Under the pieces are notes generated by a model. The model had not been told where the DNA came from. It worked only from the letters and a program-made list of their open reading frames with translations, and did not search any database. Of a stretch of 64,000 nucleotides of DNA, positions 44,162-53,267 are shown in pieces. Source of the stretch: Acidovorax sp. (lineage in GTDB: Bacteria; Pseudomonadota; Gammaproteobacteria; Burkholderiales; Burkholderiaceae_C); assembly GCA_031277855.1 (NCBI GenBank), contig JAITLO010000012.1, positions 49,751 to 113,750 on the forward strand. Reading direction: 5' to 3'. The position numbers were made by a program, and so were the translations under genes. Numbering within the stretch: the first letter of the stretch is position 1; each line of letters begins with the position of its first letter.

Positions 44162-44821
44162 TCAATCTTTAGGCACCATATACCCCAGCCCCCGCACATT
44201 GAGGATGAGCTCGGCCCCCAGCTTTTTCCGCAGGCCGTGGATATAAACCTCTACCGCGTTGCTGCCCACTTCCTCGCCCCAGCCGTAGAGCTTGTCTTCC
44301 AGCTGGGCGCGGCTGAGCACCTGGCCGGGCCGCGCCGTCAGCGCCTCCAGCACCGCCCATTCGCGGGCCGACAAAGCCACGCTGGTGCCCTGCGCGGTTA
44401 CGCTGCGGGTGGCGGGGTCCACGCTCACGCCGCCATGGCCGTAGGCCGGCTCAGCCCGTCCGCCGCTGCGCCGGTGCAGTGCGCGCATGCGGGCCAGCAG
44501 CTCGTCCAGGTCATAGGGTTTGACGATGTAGTCGTCGGCGCCGGCGTCCAGGCCGGCAATGCGCTGGGCCACGGCATCACGGGCCGTGGCCACCAGCACC
44601 GGCGTGCGGTCCTTGCGGGCACGCAGGGCACGCAGCACGTCCAGGCCATCCATCTTGGGCAAGCCCAGGTCCAGCAGCACCAGGTCATAGGCCGTGCCGC
44701 GCAAGGCGGTGTCGGCCTGCACCCCGTCATGTGCCCAGTCCACCGCATGGCTTTCACCGCGCAGCAGATCTTGCACGGCTTCGCCGATCATGGGGTCGTC
44801 TTCAACAAGCAACAATCGCAT
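44162..44821 (-). CDS. OmpR-family response regulator (QseB/PmrA/TctD type)
   Basis: 219 residues. Receiver domain with phospho-acceptor Asp51 (LVLLDLGLPKMDGL) and Lys101 (DDYIVKPYDL); winged-helix output domain with LSAREWAVLEALTARPGQVL and NAVEVYIHGLRKKLG. The likely targets include degP, whose upstream region carries a PmrA-like tandem CTTAA box at 46473. Start 44821 begins the receiver; the longer frame to 44914 runs into the degP 3' end. Confidence 0.94.
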   Translation of the reverse strand: MRLLLVEDDPMIGEAVQDLLRGESHAVDWAHDGVQADTALRGTAYDLVLLDLGLPKMDGLDVLRALRARKDRTPVLVATARDAVAQRIAGLDAGADDYIVKPYDLDELLARMRALHRRSGGRAEPAYGHGGVSVDPATRSVTAQGTSVALSAREWAVLEALTARPGQVLSRAQLEDKLYGWGEEVGSNAVEVYIHGLRKKLGAELILNVRGLGYMVPKD

Positions 44822-44848
44822 GGCGCAAGCATAGCGGCAGATGAACAA

Positions 44849-44880
44849 GGCCCTCGCCAGGCCAACGCCTGGCGAGGGCC
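44849..44880 (-). terminator. Strong hairpin after degP
   Basis: 14-bp perfect stem GGCCCTCGCCAGGC / GCCTGGCGAGGGCC (44849-44862, 44867-44880) with loop CAAC, 11 bases past the degP stop. On the minus strand it is followed by TTGTT only, so termination may be partial and some read-through into the regulator gene is possible. Confidence 0.7.
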
Positions 44881-44891
44881 CGGAGCAACCA

Positions 44892-46403
44892 TCAGCCCAG
44901 GTGCACGGGCACAAAGATCTTGTCGCCGCCCCGCATCACCAACAGGGCCACGGTCTTGCCCACCTTGGCCATGGCAGACTGCACGCCCTCCACGCTGCTC
45001 ACGGCCTGGTTGTTGATGGACAACAGCACATCACCAGGGGCCACGCCGGCCTGGGCGGCCGGGCCGCTGACTTCACCAATCAGCAGGCCACCTTGCACGC
45101 CCACCTGCTGTTGCTCCTGCGGTGTCAACGGACGCAGGGCCAGGCCCAGCTTGCCTTTTTCCACCTCGGCCTTGGCGGCCTTCTGGGTCTTGCCGTCATC
45201 GGCATTGGCCAGCGTGGCCGTCAGCTGCACGGCCTTGCCCTGGCGCCATACCTGCAGCTGCACTTTTTCGCCGGGCTGACGCTGGCCCACATAGGCCGGC
45301 AAATCGCCCGAGGAGACAATGCGCTGGCCGTTGACGGTCTGCACCACATCACCGGGTTGCAAGCCGGCCTTGGCAGCGGGCGAGCCGTCTTGCACCGAGG
45401 ACACCAGCGCGCCTTCCGGTGCACTCAGGCCAAAGGAGTCGGCAAAGCCCTGGTTGACCTCCTGCACGGCCACACCCAGGCGTGCATGCTCCACCTTGCC
45501 ATGGGCCACGATCTGCTGCTGGATTTGCGAGGCCAGCTCGATGGGGATGGCAAAGGACACGCCCTGGTAACCACCCGAGCGGGTGTAGATCTGGCTGTTG
45601 ATGCCCACCACCTCGCCGCGTGCATTGAACAGCGGGCCACCAGAGTTGCCGGGGTTGATGGCCACATCGGTCTGCAGGAAGGGCACCAGGCTGTCATCCG
45701 GCAGCGAGCGGCCCTTGGCACTGACCACACCGGCCGTGACGCTGTTTTCAAAGCCAAAGGGCGCGCCAATGGCCAGCACCCATTCACCCACTTGCAAGTC
45801 CTTGGTGTTGCCCAGCTTCACCACGGGCAGGTCCTTGGCCTGGATGCGCAGCACGGCCACATCGGTCTTGGGGTCCAGGCCCAGCACCTTGGCCTGGAAT
45901 TCGCGCCGGTCGCTGAGCTTGACGCTGACGTCCTTGGCGCCATAGACCACATGGGCGTTGGTCAAAATCAAACCATCGCTGCTGACGATAAAACCCGAGC
46001 CCTCGCCCCTTGCCGGGGTGTCACGCGGCTGGGCCTGTCCACCGGGCATGCCGGGCAGACCAAAGCGGCGGAAAAATTCAAAGAAGGGGTCATTGGGGTC
46101 GATCTGGGGCGCATTGTCCTCATCGGCACTGTCGTCACCCCGCATCTGCATGGCACGTGCATCGCCCACCACGCTGATGTTGACCACGGCCGGTGCATTG
46201 GTGCGGGTGATGACCGCAAAGTCAGGCATGCCCACCGTGGGCACCGCTGCGGCCGTCGAGGACGCCGTAGCTGCCGCCACCGGCGCGCTGGCCTGGGCGC
46301 TGTGGTGCATGCCGCTTACCAGGCCGGCGCCCGCAGCGCCTATGGCACCTGCGGCCACCAGGGCCAATACGAGACGGCGGGGGGTAGAGAGCAGTTTGTC
46401 CAT
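44892..46403 (-). CDS. degP: Periplasmic serine protease/chaperone of the DegP/Do (MucD) family
   Basis: 503 residues. N-terminal membrane or signal segment (LVLALVAAGAIGAAGAGLVS), trypsin-like domain with complete triad His151 (TNAHVV), Asp181 (TDVAVL), Ser254 (GNSGGPL), then two PDZ domains (about 275-370 and 410-495). It degrades or refolds damaged envelope proteins. ATG 46403 with AGGAG upstream. Downstream lie the response regulator and kinase; the arrangement suggests envelope-stress control. Confidence 0.95.
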   Translation of the reverse strand: MDKLLSTPRRLVLALVAAGAIGAAGAGLVSGMHHSAQASAPVAAATASSTAAAVPTVGMPDFAVITRTNAPAVVNISVVGDARAMQMRGDDSADEDNAPQIDPNDPFFEFFRRFGLPGMPGGQAQPRDTPARGEGSGFIVSSDGLILTNAHVVYGAKDVSVKLSDRREFQAKVLGLDPKTDVAVLRIQAKDLPVVKLGNTKDLQVGEWVLAIGAPFGFENSVTAGVVSAKGRSLPDDSLVPFLQTDVAINPGNSGGPLFNARGEVVGINSQIYTRSGGYQGVSFAIPIELASQIQQQIVAHGKVEHARLGVAVQEVNQGFADSFGLSAPEGALVSSVQDGSPAAKAGLQPGDVVQTVNGQRIVSSGDLPAYVGQRQPGEKVQLQVWRQGKAVQLTATLANADDGKTQKAAKAEVEKGKLGLALRPLTPQEQQQVGVQGGLLIGEVSGPAAQAGVAPGDVLLSINNQAVSSVEGVQSAMAKVGKTVALLVMRGGDKIFVPVHLG

Positions 46404-46811
46404 GGCGTTTTCTCCTGAAAGTCCTGTCGGCAAGCGCCGAAGTGGGAATGGACTGCAGTGTGAAAGCCCTGACTTAAATCGAACTTAAGGCAATGTGGAG
46501 GCTGCACCAGAGTACGAGCGGTCGCTGAGTGACGCGCGCTTCCCCCCAGCCAGATACACGGTCGGTATCAAAAACATAGCTGCACAAGCGCTTGTATCTT
46601 AGAAAAACCCCATATTTCTTTGCCAGGCGTCCGCACATCGCTCGTTCTAAAACGATTCAGCGGTAACAGCTTATTGCGCACCTGCACCTAGAGTAAAGCA
46701 GCGCTTACCGCCGCAGTGTGCACAAGGTCTCGAACGCTGCAGCGTACCAGCCCCGCTGGCACAGAGCGACGCAAACCTCTGTGCTGACCTCACTGTTAAC
46801 CCACTGCCACT
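46404..46811. other. Divergent intergenic region between degP and the fimbrial operon
   Basis: Holds both promoters. Visible are the tandem CTTAA box at 46473-46488 and a perfect 12-bp palindrome ACAAGCGCTTGT at 46584-46595 inside an AT-richer part. No gene is supported here. Confidence 0.5.
46473..46488 (+). promoter_or_regulatory. PmrA/QseB-like tandem box upstream of degP
   Basis: Direct repeat CTTAA (46473-46477) and CTTAA (46484-46488), 11 bases apart from start to start, the geometry of PmrA/QseB boxes. It is 70 bases upstream of the degP start codon; the neighbouring response regulator belongs to that class. Confidence 0.55.
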
Positions 46812-47354
46812 ATGAAATCGAAAATTCTTACCGCCCTGGCTCTCTGGAGCATCAGCACCCTGGCCTTTGCTGTGGATGGCACCATCACTTTTACAGGCGA
46901 GGTCACCAGCAATACCTGCACGATCAGCGGCAACGGGGGGAGCAACAACTTCACAGTCACCCTGCCCAAGGTGTCAGCTACCGCCCTCAATACCGCCCCT
47001 GACCATGTAGCGGGCCGCACCGCCTTCAACATTGCCTTGACGGCTTGCAACCCTGCTTCAGGCACGGTGCACACGTATTTCGAACCGGGATCCACAGTCA
47101 ACCTCACCACGGGACGGCTGACCACCACGGTAACCAACGTGGAAATCGGGTTGCTCAACGCCGACTACACCGACATCAAGATTGGTGCCGCCGACGGCTC
47201 CACCCCTGGCACCACGCAAAACTCCCAGGCCGTACCCATTGGCACGGATGGCACTGCAACCCTGCCCTATTTTGCTCAGTACAACGCAACAGCCGGTGCC
47301 GCAGGCACCGGCCTGGTCAATACCAACGTGCGCTACACGCTGATTTACCAATAA
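46812..47354 (+). CDS. Type 1-like fimbrial major subunit
   Basis: 180-residue pilin of the chaperone-usher pathway. Signal peptide (ILTALALWSISTLAFA), then the mature chain starting VDGTITFTGEVTSNTCTISG with the donor-strand segment and the first cysteine; the second is in ALTACNP, and the C-terminus ends in the conserved penultimate tyrosine (VRYTLIYQ). First gene of the fimbrial operon. No clear ribosome site is seen before the ATG. A terminator follows its stop and probably keeps pilin expression above that of the other genes. Confidence 0.93.
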   Translation: MKSKILTALALWSISTLAFAVDGTITFTGEVTSNTCTISGNGGSNNFTVTLPKVSATALNTAPDHVAGRTAFNIALTACNPASGTVHTYFEPGSTVNLTTGRLTTTVTNVEIGLLNADYTDIKIGAADGSTPGTTQNSQAVPIGTDGTATLPYFAQYNATAGAAGTGLVNTNVRYTLIYQ

Positions 47355-47392
47355 GCCGTCAAGAGAATTGACCACCGCTCAGCCACTTCAAG

Positions 47393-47418
47393 GGCGGACA
47401 AAAGTCCGCCGCTTTTTT
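47393..47418 (+). terminator. Internal terminator/attenuator between pilin and chaperone genes
   Basis: GGCGGAC (47393-47399), loop AAAA, GTCCGCC (47404-47410), GC, then six T (47413-47418). It lies within the operon, 39 bases after the pilin stop. Confidence 0.82.
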
Positions 47419-47461
47419 GTCTCGCGCTTTGTCGCCACAGGATCGCGTTTACCTCTTACCC

Positions 47462-48244
47462 ATGCACATTGAAAAAACCATCCAATACATGGTCACGGCC
47501 ATAGGTCTGGCATGGCTGGGCTTTCTGCCCACGCTGACGCAGGCCTCGGTCGTGATTGGTGCCACACGCGTGATCTACCCAGACAAGGAGTCCGAGGTCA
47601 CACTCAGGCTGACCAACCCTGGCCCCTTGCCTGCACTGGTCCAAGCATGGGTGGATTCGGGCGACCCCAGCAGCGCACCTTCCAATGTCCAGGTCCCGTT
47701 CATTGTCACGCCTCCCATGGCGCGCATAGACCCGAACAAGGCCCAAACCCTGCGCATTGTTTATACGGGCGAGCCTCTTCCCACGGAACATGAGTCCGTG
47801 TTCTGGCTCAATGTGCTGGACATTCCGCCCAAACCCAGCGCAGAAGAGGCTGAGACCAACAAGATCCAGCTGGCATTTCGCTCACGCATCAAGCTGTTCT
47901 TTCGTCCCACAGGGCTCACAGGCAAGGCCGATGAGGCTCCGAGCAAACTGTCCTGGCAGCTGATCCAAAAGGACGGGAAGCAGGCCATTCAGGCCCACAA
48001 CCCCACACCGTTTCATGTCTCGCTGACCGAGGTCCATGTGCACTCGGCAGGTCAGGTCGCCACCTTCGACGAGGGCGGAATGATCGGCCCCGGTAAAACT
48101 CGGATATTTGTCCTCAAAGGCCAAGCCACCGATGCACCCGGAGCCCGCGTGCGCCATCGCGCACTCAATGACTACGGAGGCCCTGTGGATGGCGAGGCAC
48201 TGTTGCGCCCTCTCGCCCCAACCTCTCTCCCATCAACCAGGTAG
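47462..48244 (+). CDS. Periplasmic fimbrial chaperone (PapD family)
   Basis: 260-residue two-Ig-domain chaperone that holds pilin subunits and delivers them to the usher. Signal peptide (VTAIGLAWLGFLPTLTQA), then VVIGATRVIYPDKESEVTLRLTN split across strands A-B, FIVTPPMARIDPNKAQTLRI (conserved), FWLNVLDIPPKP (conserved) and RIKLFFRP. ATG 47462 opens the signal peptide; an upstream start at 47417 lies in the terminator. Confidence 0.93.
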   Translation: MHIEKTIQYMVTAIGLAWLGFLPTLTQASVVIGATRVIYPDKESEVTLRLTNPGPLPALVQAWVDSGDPSSAPSNVQVPFIVTPPMARIDPNKAQTLRIVYTGEPLPTEHESVFWLNVLDIPPKPSAEEAETNKIQLAFRSRIKLFFRPTGLTGKADEAPSKLSWQLIQKDGKQAIQAHNPTPFHVSLTEVHVHSAGQVATFDEGGMIGPGKTRIFVLKGQATDAPGARVRHRALNDYGGPVDGEALLRPLAPTSLPSTR

Positions 48245-48343
48245 GCCTGCCTTGGTTTGGCTTCGCTCACCACCTCTACCGTGCACAGGGCATCAGCACC
48301 ATCTTTTACGACCCCGCTCACCACCCTTCCGCGAACTGCGGGG

Positions 48344-50926
48344 GTGTTTTATAGGGCGCGCTTTTCCTCTTGCTACCACCTTTGTTTTTGGAATCTGCTT
48401 GTACTGTCTTCCTTCACATCCATGGGCATCGCCGCAGAGACCTCAAAGGGAACGGCGCTGCTAGCACGGGTCGAGTTCAACGAGCAGTTTCTCCAGCAAC
48501 CCAATGGCGCCCACATTGATGCCAGCCGCTTCCAGCAAGGCAATCTCGCCACGCCTGGCGAATACAGCAGCGATTTGTTCGTCAACAACACCTGGCTGGG
48601 TCGGCGCACCATTGTGCTGAGCCAGGTCGACGCCAACCCGAACAATGTGCACCCTTGTTTTGACCAGCATTTGCTGCAACACATCGGCGTTGACCTGAGC
48701 AAGCTCACCCCCGAGGTTCTACGGCGGCTGGCAGACAAGGCCCATGCCTGCCTGCCCCTGGCCTCACTCATCCCCAATGCCAGTGCCACTTTTGACAATG
48801 GCGAGCAGCGGCTGGATGCCAGCGTGCCCCAGGCCATCACTCAGCGTTCAGCCAGGGGCTATGTTGACCCCCAATTCTGGGACGAAGGCGTGCCCGCCGC
48901 CTTGCTGCAGTACAACGCCAATACCTACCGCAGCGAGAACATGGGCCGCTCCAGCACGCAGGCCTTCGTCGGAGTGACCGCCGGCCTGAACCTGGGTCCC
49001 TGGCGCCTGCGCCACAGCGGAAACCTCAGCTACAGCTCTTATGGCGGCACAAGCTACCAGGGCTCCCAAACCTATTTGCACCGCTCCCTGGTCAACCTTC
49101 GATCGCGCCTGGTAGTGGGCGATGCGTTCACCGACGGCAGCATGTTCGACAGCGTGGGCTTTCGCGGCATACAGCTCGCCAGCGATGAGCGCATGTTCCC
49201 CGAATCGCAGCGCGGCTACGCCCCGACGATCCATGGCATGGCCAACAGCAATGCCTTGGTGCAGATCCGCCAAAGCGGCAACCTGATCTACACCACCAAT
49301 GTGGCCCCTGGGCCCTTTGAAATCAACGACCTCTACCCCACAGGCTATGGCGGTGAACTGGAGGTTCGCGTGACCGAGGCCGATGGCCGCGTCCAAAGCT
49401 TCAAAGTGCCATTCGCCACCGTCGTGAACGCGCTGCGCCCCGGCGTCACGCAGTACAGCCTTTCTGCCGGGCAGTATCGCAACGCCTATTTCTCCAGCAA
49501 CACTGCGCTGGCCCAGGGCACCCTCAAACATGGCTTCAGCAATTTGTTTACGGCTTATGGCGGGCTGACGCTGGCCAAGCACTACCACTCGGCCCTGATC
49601 GGTGCGGCCCTCAACACCGAGCTTGGTGCCCTGGGTCTGGACATCACTCAGGCATTCGCCAGCCTGCCTGGGTACACACCGCACAACGGCCACAGCATCA
49701 AGCTGTCCTATAGCAAGCTCATTGCGCCGACCGATACCAACGTCACCCTCGCCGCCTACCGCTACTCGAGCCGAGGCTTTCTGAACCTGCAAGAAGCCCT
49801 GCTGCAGCAGGAAAGCAACAGCCTGGCCTCACTCATGCTGGGGCGCACCGGCATACGCCGTGGCCAGTTTCAGGTGGTGCTCAACCAAAGCCTGCGACCA
49901 GGCTGGGGGTCGTTTTACCTCACGGGCTCTACCGTGGATTACTGGGACCGCAGCGGTCGAGACACCCAGTTTCAAGCAGGCTACAGCAACCACTACCGCG
50001 CCATAGGCTATGGCATTTCCGCAGGCCGTTACTTCGATGTCCTGCGCAACCGCTGGGACAGCCGCATCATGCTCAATGTCTCCGTTCCATTGAGCTTTGG
50101 GGAGCGCAGCGCTTATGCCTCGACCAATTTGCAGCGCGGCTCCAACGGCGACACCCAGGCCCAGCAAACCCTGTCAGGCGCGCTGGGCGTGGACAACGCT
50201 CTGGGCTATAGCCTCAACGCCAGCCGCACCAGCAGTGACAACAGCTCCGCCAGCAACACCGTGGGAGCCAGCGTTTCATACACCTCCCCCTATGCCACGC
50301 TGACGGCCAGCGCCTCCAAAGGCTCTGGCTATACGCAGTACGGGGCAGGGATTTCGGGCGGCGCTGTGGCCTATGGCGGTGGCGTGGTACTCAGCCCTTC
50401 TGTGGGAGAAACCATGGGCATTGTGGAGGCCCAGGGTGCCAGCGGTGCACGTGTAACCGCCAGCAGCGGCCTGCGCGTGGACCGCTTTGGCCATGCCCTG
50501 GTCGCAGGCCTGACACCGTTTGCCAGCAATGAAGTGGAGCTTGACCCCAAGGGCCTACCCCTGAGCGTGGAATTGAAATCCACCACACAACGCGCGGCCC
50601 CTACCGCCGGAGCCGTGGTCCCGCTCAAATTCGAAACCGAGGGTGGAGGCCGCGCCGTGCTGCTGCGCGCAAGCCTTGCCACTGGCCAGCCCGTGCCATT
50701 TGGTGCCCAGGTGCTGGACACCCAATCTCGCAACGTGGGCACTGTGGCACAAACCGGCCGCATTGTGCTGCGCGGTGTGCGCAGCAATGCCGCCACGCTA
50801 CAGGTCAAATGGGGAGAAGCAGAGACGGAGCATTGCGCGCTGAGCTATGTCTTGCCGGAAGAAAACGCACAAGGCACACCGCTGTGGACCCATATGGAGG
50901 CAGTATGCCGGTCTTCCAAAATGTAA
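48344..50926 (+). CDS. Outer-membrane fimbrial usher
   Basis: About 860-residue usher forming the pore through which subunits are assembled. N-terminal domain FNEQFLQQ..IDASRFQQGNLATPGEYSSDLFVN is typical, as are FRGIQLASDERMFPESQRGY (plug/barrel), GPFEINDLYPTGYGGELEVRV, and the C-terminal carboxypeptidase-like domains with GLPFGAQV-like sequence (PVPFGAQVLDTQSRNVGTV). The start is uncertain: no ATG precedes the signal peptide, so GTG 48344 (giving MFYRARF...SFTSMGIAAE) or TTG 48257 or GTG 48281 must serve. It overlaps the adhesin start by 22 bp. Confidence 0.9.
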   Translation: MFYRARFSSCYHLCFWNLLVLSSFTSMGIAAETSKGTALLARVEFNEQFLQQPNGAHIDASRFQQGNLATPGEYSSDLFVNNTWLGRRTIVLSQVDANPNNVHPCFDQHLLQHIGVDLSKLTPEVLRRLADKAHACLPLASLIPNASATFDNGEQRLDASVPQAITQRSARGYVDPQFWDEGVPAALLQYNANTYRSENMGRSSTQAFVGVTAGLNLGPWRLRHSGNLSYSSYGGTSYQGSQTYLHRSLVNLRSRLVVGDAFTDGSMFDSVGFRGIQLASDERMFPESQRGYAPTIHGMANSNALVQIRQSGNLIYTTNVAPGPFEINDLYPTGYGGELEVRVTEADGRVQSFKVPFATVVNALRPGVTQYSLSAGQYRNAYFSSNTALAQGTLKHGFSNLFTAYGGLTLAKHYHSALIGAALNTELGALGLDITQAFASLPGYTPHNGHSIKLSYSKLIAPTDTNVTLAAYRYSSRGFLNLQEALLQQESNSLASLMLGRTGIRRGQFQVVLNQSLRPGWGSFYLTGSTVDYWDRSGRDTQFQAGYSNHYRAIGYGISAGRYFDVLRNRWDSRIMLNVSVPLSFGERSAYASTNLQRGSNGDTQAQQTLSGALGVDNALGYSLNASRTSSDNSSASNTVGASVSYTSPYATLTASASKGSGYTQYGAGISGGAVAYGGGVVLSPSVGETMGIVEAQGASGARVTASSGLRVDRFGHALVAGLTPFASNEVELDPKGLPLSVELKSTTQRAAPTAGAVVPLKFETEGGGRAVLLRASLATGQPVPFGAQVLDTQSRNVGTVAQTGRIVLRGVRSNAATLQVKWGEAETEHCALSYVLPEENAQGTPLWTHMEAVCRSSKM

Positions 50927-52023
50927 AAAACACAGCTGTACCACCACGCTACAGCGGCCAAATCGGGCGGTGGCTTTTTCTGCTCATAGCCTTGCTGCTC
51001 AGCCTTGGCTGTCGCACAACGTGGGCTCAGACCTTCTCCTGCAGCGGCATCAGTGAAACCATTTCCGTCACCATGCCGGCCACCATCGTCGTGCCACGAG
51101 ATGCCATCGCCGGAACCCAATTGACTCCTTGGATTTCCACACCTGCGACCACCAGTTACTACAACTGCCCTGTCACCAACGCTGGGGTAGGGCCAGCCTA
51201 TAAATCTCTACTCACCATCGTTGCGGGAATGACTCTCAATGGATCAACTGGCGTTGCCTACCAAGTTTGGAGCACCAGCGTGCCAGGCATTGGGGTTGCA
51301 ATAGGAGCACGCGCATACCTCCTCTCGAACAAAGGTGCTTGTGGTGGTTGGTATGGGTGGATCACCTTACCCGCCAACTCCAATTACGTTTACCAAGCCT
51401 GCATCTCCCACAATGGGAGTGATGTCATGCACCTCGGCTTCCAAATGGAGTTTGCCTATGTCAAGACCGGCGCCGTGACTCCAGGGACAACATCCAGCAA
51501 CGCCATCGTAGAAACAGCCTGGATAGGGCAACCACAATCTGGGGGGCCTTCGCTACAGAACACGCTGCACAAATTCATCACACTCACACCGAGCATCATC
51601 ACGATTGCAGCCTGCGAAACACCCAATGTATCCGTCAACATGGGCAGGCATATGCGGGCCCAATTCTCGGGAGTGGGTTACACCACGCCTACCGTGGCGT
51701 TCGACGTCAGCATCAACGCCTGCCCTGCCAACAGCCTCACCACAATCCAGTACCAGTTCATACCGGTCAATGCGGTGATCGATGCCAACAACGGCCTGCT
51801 CGCACTCGACAGTACCTCTACTGCCACCGGCATTGCCCTGCAGCTCAAAGATGGCAACGATGCCCCGCTCCAGTTCAACACCCCGTACACCTTCGCTGGC
51901 TATAACAGCGCAGCCGGCGGTTCCTACAAAGTGCCGCTGAAAGCGGCCTACCGCCAGATGGCAGCCACCGTCACGCCTGGCAGCGCCAACGCAGCGCTGA
52001 CCTTCACCATGACCTACCAGTAA
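50905..52023 (+). CDS. Two-domain fimbrial tip adhesin
   Basis: 372 residues. Signal peptide (WLFLLIALLLSLGCRTTWAQ), an N-terminal domain of about 200 residues without recognised family (probably receptor-binding) and a C-terminal pilin domain (VAACETPNV-like start IAACETPNVSVNMGRH; end FTMTYQ) that is donor-strand exchanged to the fimbria. Position after the usher and the two-domain size indicate a tip subunit. ATG 50905 follows GGAGGC. It has a frameshifted paralogue directly downstream. Confidence 0.88.
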   Translation: MPVFQNVKNTAVPPRYSGQIGRWLFLLIALLLSLGCRTTWAQTFSCSGISETISVTMPATIVVPRDAIAGTQLTPWISTPATTSYYNCPVTNAGVGPAYKSLLTIVAGMTLNGSTGVAYQVWSTSVPGIGVAIGARAYLLSNKGACGGWYGWITLPANSNYVYQACISHNGSDVMHLGFQMEFAYVKTGAVTPGTTSSNAIVETAWIGQPQSGGPSLQNTLHKFITLTPSIITIAACETPNVSVNMGRHMRAQFSGVGYTTPTVAFDVSINACPANSLTTIQYQFIPVNAVIDANNGLLALDSTSTATGIALQLKDGNDAPLQFNTPYTFAGYNSAAGGSYKVPLKAAYRQMAATVTPGSANAALTFTMTYQ

Positions 52024-52143
52024 GGCCCTACTTGATATGCCATGCAACACAGTCCTGGGCTCTTCCTTTTGGCTCTGGCATGACAGAAGAACGCTGTCTG
52101 CAAAGCGTTCACTCCCCCTGCCGTGCCTCCTGGTGGAGGCAAT

Positions 52144-53248
52144 ATGCAAGCTTTCCTGAATGTGAAAAACACAGCTGCACCACCGCACTCCAGCGGCCAA
52201 AGCGCGCGATGGTTTTTTTTGCTCGCAGCATTGCTGCTCAGCCTTGGATGCCGCACAACGTGGGCTCAGACCTTCTCCTGCAGCGGCACCAACGGAACTG
52301 TCACCGTCACCATGCCGGCCTCCATCACCGTACCCCGTGATGCAACGGATGGCACGCGCTTGACATCGTGGGTCACCACCAATGCGGCCAGCAATTACCT
52401 CTCGTGTACGGAGGACAGTTGGGCTACCGGCCCTAACATCCGCTCCCTGCTGACAGATTCTGGCCTCACCGTCCTCGGCCCTAGCGGTGTGACATATAAG
52501 GTATGGAACACCAATGTCCCAGGCATCGGTGTTGCCATGGGCTCTCAGTTCTACTCCTGCAATTCTTGGTCGGCTTCGGTTTCCCTTCGATCTACTGTGC
52601 AAAGCAATTTCTTGCGGAGCAGTCGGCAGCGGCCTTATCACCGTTACCGGAGGGGTTAGCCTTCATCTTGCATTGGTGAAAACGGGGCCGATCACACCTG
52701 GGGTGGTCGCCAGCACCCCGATGGCCGAAGCCGGGTGGACTTCGGCCTCCCCTACCCCCCCCAACACCCCCATCGTGCACCACACCAATATTCTGAAGCA
52801 GTTTGTGCAAACGCCCACCACAATCAATGTGGCGGCCTGCGAAACACCCAATGTCTCCGTCAACATGGGTAGGCATATGCGGGCCCAATTCTCGGGGGTG
52901 GGTTACACCACGCCTACCGTGGCGTTCGACGTCAGCATCAACGCCTGCCCTGCCGGCATCCTCACCACAATCCAATACCAGTTCATACCGGTGAATGCGG
53001 TGATCGATGCCAACAACGGCCTGCTCGCACTCGACAGCACCTCCACTGCCGCCGGCATTGCCCTGCAGCTCAAAGATGGCAACAATGCCCCGCTCAAATT
53101 CAACACCCCGTACACCTTGGCCGGCTATAGCAAAGCGGCTGGGGGCTCCTACAAAGTGCCGCTGAAAGCGGCCTACCGCCAGACTGCGCCCACCATCACA
53201 CCGGGCAGTGCCAATGCAGCGCTGACATTCACCATGACCTACCAGTAG
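52144..53248 (+). pseudogene. Second tip adhesin, frameshifted
   Basis: Paralogue of the preceding adhesin. The first part (52144-about 52575) is in one frame and encodes a near-copy of the signal peptide (LLLSLGCRTTWAQTFSCSG); the rest (about 52580-53248) is in the next frame and its pilin domain is close to identical with copy 1. The change needs one extra base (or two missing) somewhere in 52575-52600, where the alignment switches frame. GGTGGAGG precedes the ATG. A run of eight T lies in the signal-peptide codons (52213-52220). It may be a true pseudogene, a phase-variable or cassette donor gene, or a sequencing error. Confidence 0.82.
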
Positions 53249-53267
53249 CAAGCAGCCCGGACAGGGG

